The translations under genes and the position numbers were made by a program. From assembly GCA_002633005.1 (NCBI GenBank), contig NMRA01001246.1, forward strand, positions 1-35,522: a stretch of 35,522 nt of DNA, in the 5' to 3' direction. The first letter of the stretch is position 1. Each line of letters begins with the position of its first letter. Below the pieces are notes generated by a model. It made no database searches. It saw only the letters and a program-made list of their open reading frames with translations, and was not told the origin of the DNA. Below, one piece after another: positions 25,201 through 31,200 of this stretch. Source of the DNA: Phoronis australis (taxonomy: Eukaryota; Phoronida; Phoronidae).

Positions 25201-28200
25201 TTGGGTATTCTAAAGCAAAATCCATCAGCGTTTGTAGACATAACGTGAAGTTTTCATTTACAAAAAAAGTTTTAGTAAAATTGGTTTCGGGTGTTATTTT
25301 GCTACAAATGTATCTTTTGCACAGGAAACTTAAAAAACGTGGTCACGTGACAATAATAAAGACACGGTATTAAGAAGCATATTTCTAAATCCTCGATCTG
25401 TTTCCATTCGGAAAATATATACTTTATTGATTGACAAAGCATTATTTCGATATTTGACTTAGAGTTCAGGTCGCTTATTAAGCTCCTGGGTAACCTTAAA
25501 TAGCCGGCTGTTTTTAAAACCGTTTTAAAAGAAGCTGTCCTTGAGTTCAACAAGTGAAAACACGCCTGATTTTGTAGTTATATAATTATGGCTCGATAAC
25601 TTCAAAAAATCTATCTCATCCAATGAAAATCTGTCCCATCCAATGAAAATGTATCCCATCCAATGAAAATCTATCTCATCCAATGAAAATCTATCCCATC
25701 CAATGAAAATCTGTCTCATCCAATGAAAGTGTATCCTATCCAGTGAAAATCTATCCCATCCAATGAAAGTGTATCCCGTCCTATGGAAATCTATCCCATC
25801 CAATGAAAATCTATCTTATCCAATGAAAATCTATCTCATCCAATGAAAANTGAAATCTATCCCATCCAATGAAAATCTATCCCATCCAATGAAAATCTAT
25901 CCCGTCCAATGAAAATATATCTCATCCAATGAAAATCCCAAAAATGAGTTTTTCAGCAGCGAAACTGAATCAGAGCGATCACTGCGTGCCCTACCGAGTT
26001 TCCTGGGCTTCAACGAAGAAAAGAACTCACAAATTACTGTACTCGTCATCCTGGCCTTATCTGCCTCCATTTCCCCTTTCTTTGTGTTCATTTTCGTTCT
26101 CGTCATACATTTTGTAATGCTTAGGTTACATCGAAACGATTAATTTTGCATAGATTCTAAATTATGAGTTCTGTGAAAGCCCGTATAGAAGTAACAGTAG
26201 CAGAATCAGCCAAGATTTGTTTATACCGGATTAGAAACATGTCCATTAAGTAGAGCACTGATTTTAACAGGGTTCAGACAAAACTTTGACATTTAAAAGA
26301 AATACACACATGTACAATTAGTGAACTAGTGATTAAACATATTTTGATATTTGAGAATGATTAAACATTGTTTGTGTTTTTGGTTGGCCGAAAACCTGAA
26401 TTATTAAATAAATGTAGGAAAAGATAAGGACCATTCAAGTGTAGTGTAAAAGAGGCTTTCTATTTAAGAATAGGAAGTCTTTTCTGAAAAGACATCACCT
26501 CAGTTATTTCATGGTACCGACACTGTTTTTAATTGCCTTGGTATTGTGACTGTCAAGGTATCTTTAAGTCTGTTTTTACTGCTGAATTTCATGAGATATA
26601 AACGTCAACTTTTTAAACCACGCTGTGTATTAGCCTTCGGCTAAAATATATTTTTAAAATGTATTGTATTTTATCATCTATGATTAAAGCTTATTTATTT
26701 TAACGTTATTTTATACACAGACAAAACAATATTGGCTTTCGAGTTTTCTGCACCTCCCATTTAAAGACCTGTGCTCACTGAATCAAAAGGTCCTATGGAT
26801 CAGTTATAAGTTTCATTTAAGATTTTCTTTTTTAAAAAAAGCTGCACAAAGGCACATAAAAGAATCAAGTTTGTTCATCTCGGGTGGATTTTCTTGTTTG
26901 ATAAAGTGGGCAACTGGTAAAATACCCAACCGCCGTCTCGGTTTTCTAAAAACAAAAACAGATACAATAACTAACAACGTTTTTGGCCTAATGCATACTT
27001 CATAATATACCGAATACATGATGCCTGCTTATACTTGCCTCTAATCCAGCCCAGTACTCCGAACTTCTCACCCACTGACTGGGTCGACCGGTCCAGTTGT
27101 AGTGCGCTTGAACCACGCAGTGAACCTACAACGCAGCAAAGTGATGCTATCCACCATATGTGCTGTCAAAAGCCCAAATACATGTACGTGTATGTGGCTT
27201 CAATTTAAGATAACACATGCAATATTTGCGATTTTAGCACACCAAAAGTATCTCTTGGAAGCTCCATTTTTACAATAGGGTGATTTGTTGAAACACTTAA
27301 AGATGAATTGACACGTGTAAAAATCCCTTCCCTCGTCCAGTCTGCGCCATATAAAGTGAATTATGTAATAAAGCAGTTGTACTAAGTCTGAATAGCTCTT
27401 CCTCCAGAATGAAATATCTTACAACTTTTGCTTTATGGAAAGCGGTCTGGTTCTATTATAAAATGTGTCCAGTCTTGAGGCACTTGTTTACCTAAAGTCG
27501 AAATCTGCGAATTAGAATTGTCGTTCGTGAACATGATTTTAAGGGTAGCTTATGCACACGCATTTGCGTAAATACCAGAATGCACTCCTTGCGTTTGTAG
27601 AGCTTATTACGATCAAGAACCACAACAAGTCGCTTAGTGAATTACACACAAAATAATACTTGTACATTCATGTAAATTAGTTATTGTTGTCAATTGCGTG
27701 CGATTAAAATGCAGTTCATGAGCTATCGAAGAAATGAGTACCGTAGACGTGGTCGTTACCACATTCACAGATGGACGTGTAATCCTTTTAGATGCTTCGT
27801 TTATTGTGTTTTCAAAACTATAACTACATGTAGTAATTACTTGTGACCACGCAATGTACAAAAAGTCATTATTTTCTTTATATGCAACAAGGCCCGACTA
27901 ATATAAGATTTTGGGCGTCGATCTCCGTGCTACCTCATACGTACATGTGCAGTTTGAATATGCTAACAAGTTCAAGAACAGTACGAAGTGGGACAGGAAT
28001 CCACACCCTGAAATCCAGAGGGGGTCCAGTCTCTCATTAAGTAGACGTTCTTGCATTGAAAAGTGCCCAATGAAAGAATCTCCAGCACACAATACATTTG
28101 TGTTCGTCGTTCCCTCTTGGTTACCCACGTTGCCCTCACTCGTTGGTTCACAGACTGGAAAATAAATATCTTTATACAGGTAAACTTACGTTAAAGGGCA

Positions 28201-31200
28201 AATTGATGATTGGCCCAGTTCTGTTGACCCAATGGTATTCGTGAAGTACCGAGGCACGCACACCTTGATCAAGGTCGTCGGAGATAACTTCTTCGTTGTT
28301 GATGAACCAGCGGACGTTGAAGAACAAGTCGGTGAAATCTTCGGAGTTATCGTCCTCCATACTGCAGTGAAACTGTATTTCTTTCTTCTCCCTTTTGATT
28401 AACATGTCTCGAATCATGTTCTCGTACTTATCTTCGGATGGCTGATAACTCTTTGGTCTGCTGCCAACATGTGCTGTTACCGTTACTGGTCCAGCATACA
28501 CGGCGGTTTCATCTACATGTATATGAGGCATTCAGACAAAGATACAGAGACAAACCTTAGTGAAGGGCAACCACATTCCATAATGGTCGTGTACATTAAT
28601 TTGGACGGCAGCATTTGGTGGAGTTTGGTGAATAATAACCAATCAGCATGCAGCTGAAAATCATGTGATTATCAGTGTTCAAAATGGCACCCTCCGTAAG
28701 GGCAGGATTGAAGAGTTTGCTAGTGTTGTTTGGTAGACAAACATATCAAAACAACGTCAAACTTGTCGTTTTCGAAAACAAAAAATTGGTAATGTTTGCC
28801 AGTGTTGACGGGCCCTTACTGACGTCAGATGTATCCTGCTGTGGAGTGCTATGTTAACACGACAAAGTTAAGGGGAGGTGGGGGGTAGGTTGGTTTTATA
28901 TCTCGGAAAACGGTCTAGGCTGCAAATAACTAGATAATGACTCTTGTTCCAGGGTGGCGGCTAGGAGACTTATAGGTGTTACTAAGTAGAAAGTATAATC
29001 CAGGTAATGAAATGTTGTCCTTTTTCATTTGTATTGAACACGGGATTCAATTTGAAACATAAAGCACTCAAACATGAACATTAATGACAGTCAAATACTG
29101 TGTCCTACTCACTGCTGCACCCTGGAGGGAAGCCTGTGAACGACGTTTGACCGGCTGGACAAGGAGCACGATGTCCTGAAAATTAAATCTCTTTTCATTA
29201 ACTCAGGTGGAATAAAATCGGAATTGCGTGTTAAACGATAAGGGGTTTGGGTGTTTGGTGTATCGTAGGCTTCATACGGGATTTGGCCTATCATATATTT
29301 GTTTTCAGTAGAAGCATATTATCTCCACGAGACCGGTGATTAGTCAGACGCTCTGAGTGAATATGATCATGGCTGTAAGTCTAACGATCTCTGGACAGTG
29401 CAATACGATGTAGGGGCTTTGCCTCTTCAAACACATTAGTTTCATTCTTTAAGATATCGCCCCGTTCTTCAGTGTGACTTTTAAATCTCTGTATACACTG
29501 TGCCGCCTGACACCCAGTATACGCAATTCCGAGGCTTCTCCGTAAAATTGACATTCCTGCAGCAGTACGTTGATGCCTGTACATGTACATTTCTCATAAC
29601 CCCTTGCTGTTCCTGCAGTGCTCTAAACATCTCCCCAATGTGTGAATCATGCGCCACAGCCTTCAAACCTCCGTTCAAATACACGAGCGCAACATTGGCA
29701 AACGTCTAGATACCAGATAACGTTAGACAATGTAGAAACAGGTAAAAAATTAAAATCAGGAAAAATATATATTTAAAAACGTTACCCTACAACCTTCAAT
29801 GGGTGCGACTAATATTCTGTCTTGCAGAAACTTTCCTAAGACTGTGTGTGATTTTATGCAGATTTATTTTATCTATTATAGAACCATTACCTGCACAGTA
29901 CCCAGTAGGACACCCGGATGGTCTTGGTAATTTGTAGACAACAAATTCTTCTGTAGAACTACAGTTTCGGAGTTCGATTTCCTCAACTTGGAAGCAACAA
30001 AAATCCAGTCCATCATCACAATATGAGCAGTCAAAAAAAGCCCCGGTAATGCAAAGATTCCGCTTCACCCGTCCGTCTTCAACGGAAGGAATTTCTCCTA
30101 AAATAGAAATTGCGAAACCATCATATACAAAACGCATGACTGAATAATCACATGTGGCAAGAAATTTCGTGAAATAATTATACTGTTACTGGTACTCAAA
30201 AACATCTTCTGCTTTTCACAACTGTTCAGGGTGTCTTTATATCACAAATCTGTATATTATTGCCTTCGTGTACTACACAATCATCAGATTTATCCTTCTT
30301 CTTCACGTATGTTGCATTAACATGTGGCAGTTTATCTAATGTTTCTAAAGCACAGATTTGAACAAATTAGCTGAAAAATATTTCCTGTATTGTACTATAG
30401 AACGTACCCATAATCCATCCTGGGTATTTCGTACCACAATGGTAAGGTTCAACACAGGTTGTAGGCATCGTACCTCCGGCCGGCGACTTAAACCGGTACC
30501 AGCCGGAATCAAGGGCCCTGTCGCAATGAAGGACCTCAACAGATACGTCCGGCTCATAAAATGGACTTCTGAAGTTTTGGTCTTTCAAAATCTTCGCAAC
30601 TTCACATTCAGACCCAAGAGCTTAAAAGCAAAAAAATGCCTAAGTATAATTTCAGTGGTGAGCTTGAGTTAGGTGTATAAAACATTCTACGAGCGCGTGA
30701 AATGATCATGAACTGCTGCGCGCGCAAGTTTGGGAAATAGTTCCCAATGAATTAACTGTGGTAGTCGCGCTGCCTCAAATCGCGTGTTGTCGTTTACACA
30801 ATGGAATTAGGCGGTCGCACATTCCCTTCCCCTCTACGAACATTTTTAAAATTCGGTAGGCACGCTATTTTTGGAGTTTTTCCCCAGAAAATGGTAGTTG
30901 GGCTCGCCCGTGACATACAAGATCCGCCACAGGTTTGTATTTGTTTTTAATCAGCAGTAGCCTACATGTATGTTCAAATGTTGTGTTACTCTAATTGCAT
31001 TTTGAATGGTTTTGAAACTGGCATTGTCTAATATAAAACCCCCGTTGTTATGAATAGCTGAATGATATGATTTGGCTCGTACACACGATTTTAAATTTGT
31101 CTACGGATACGCATTCCTTCTACAACTACATCCACAACCCTGAGCTCTAGAGTGATTTTTTAAGAAAACGTCCTTTTAGCTGCACTTGTGTGAACGGCGT

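Larger units (their letters stand above)
28513..30407 (-). other. Three 5'-region introns (28513-29112, 29176-29890, 30098-30407)
   Basis: Introns between the D8C, Cys-rich, CPAGQ and Ig-like exons, all phase 1. A 59-codon plus-strand frame (28681-28857, with VKLVVFENKKLVMFASVDG) is unassigned. No repeat or RNA recognised. Confidence 0.45.

Noticed and set aside
25525-25803. Minus-strand frame with repeated FSLDEIDFHWMGYIFIGWDR
   Set aside because: Produced by the 20-bp minisatellite read in three phases; not a gene.
25611-25936. CRISPR-like regular repeat
   Set aside because: Units are contiguous with no unique spacers, and the DNA is animal genomic.
27896-28154. Possible exon after the acceptor-like TTTTCCAG, 35 bp from the donor at 28189
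   Set aside because: A 35-bp intron is implausible in animals, the frame that looks family-like is out of phase, and the exon at 27039-27125 supplies the expected segment.
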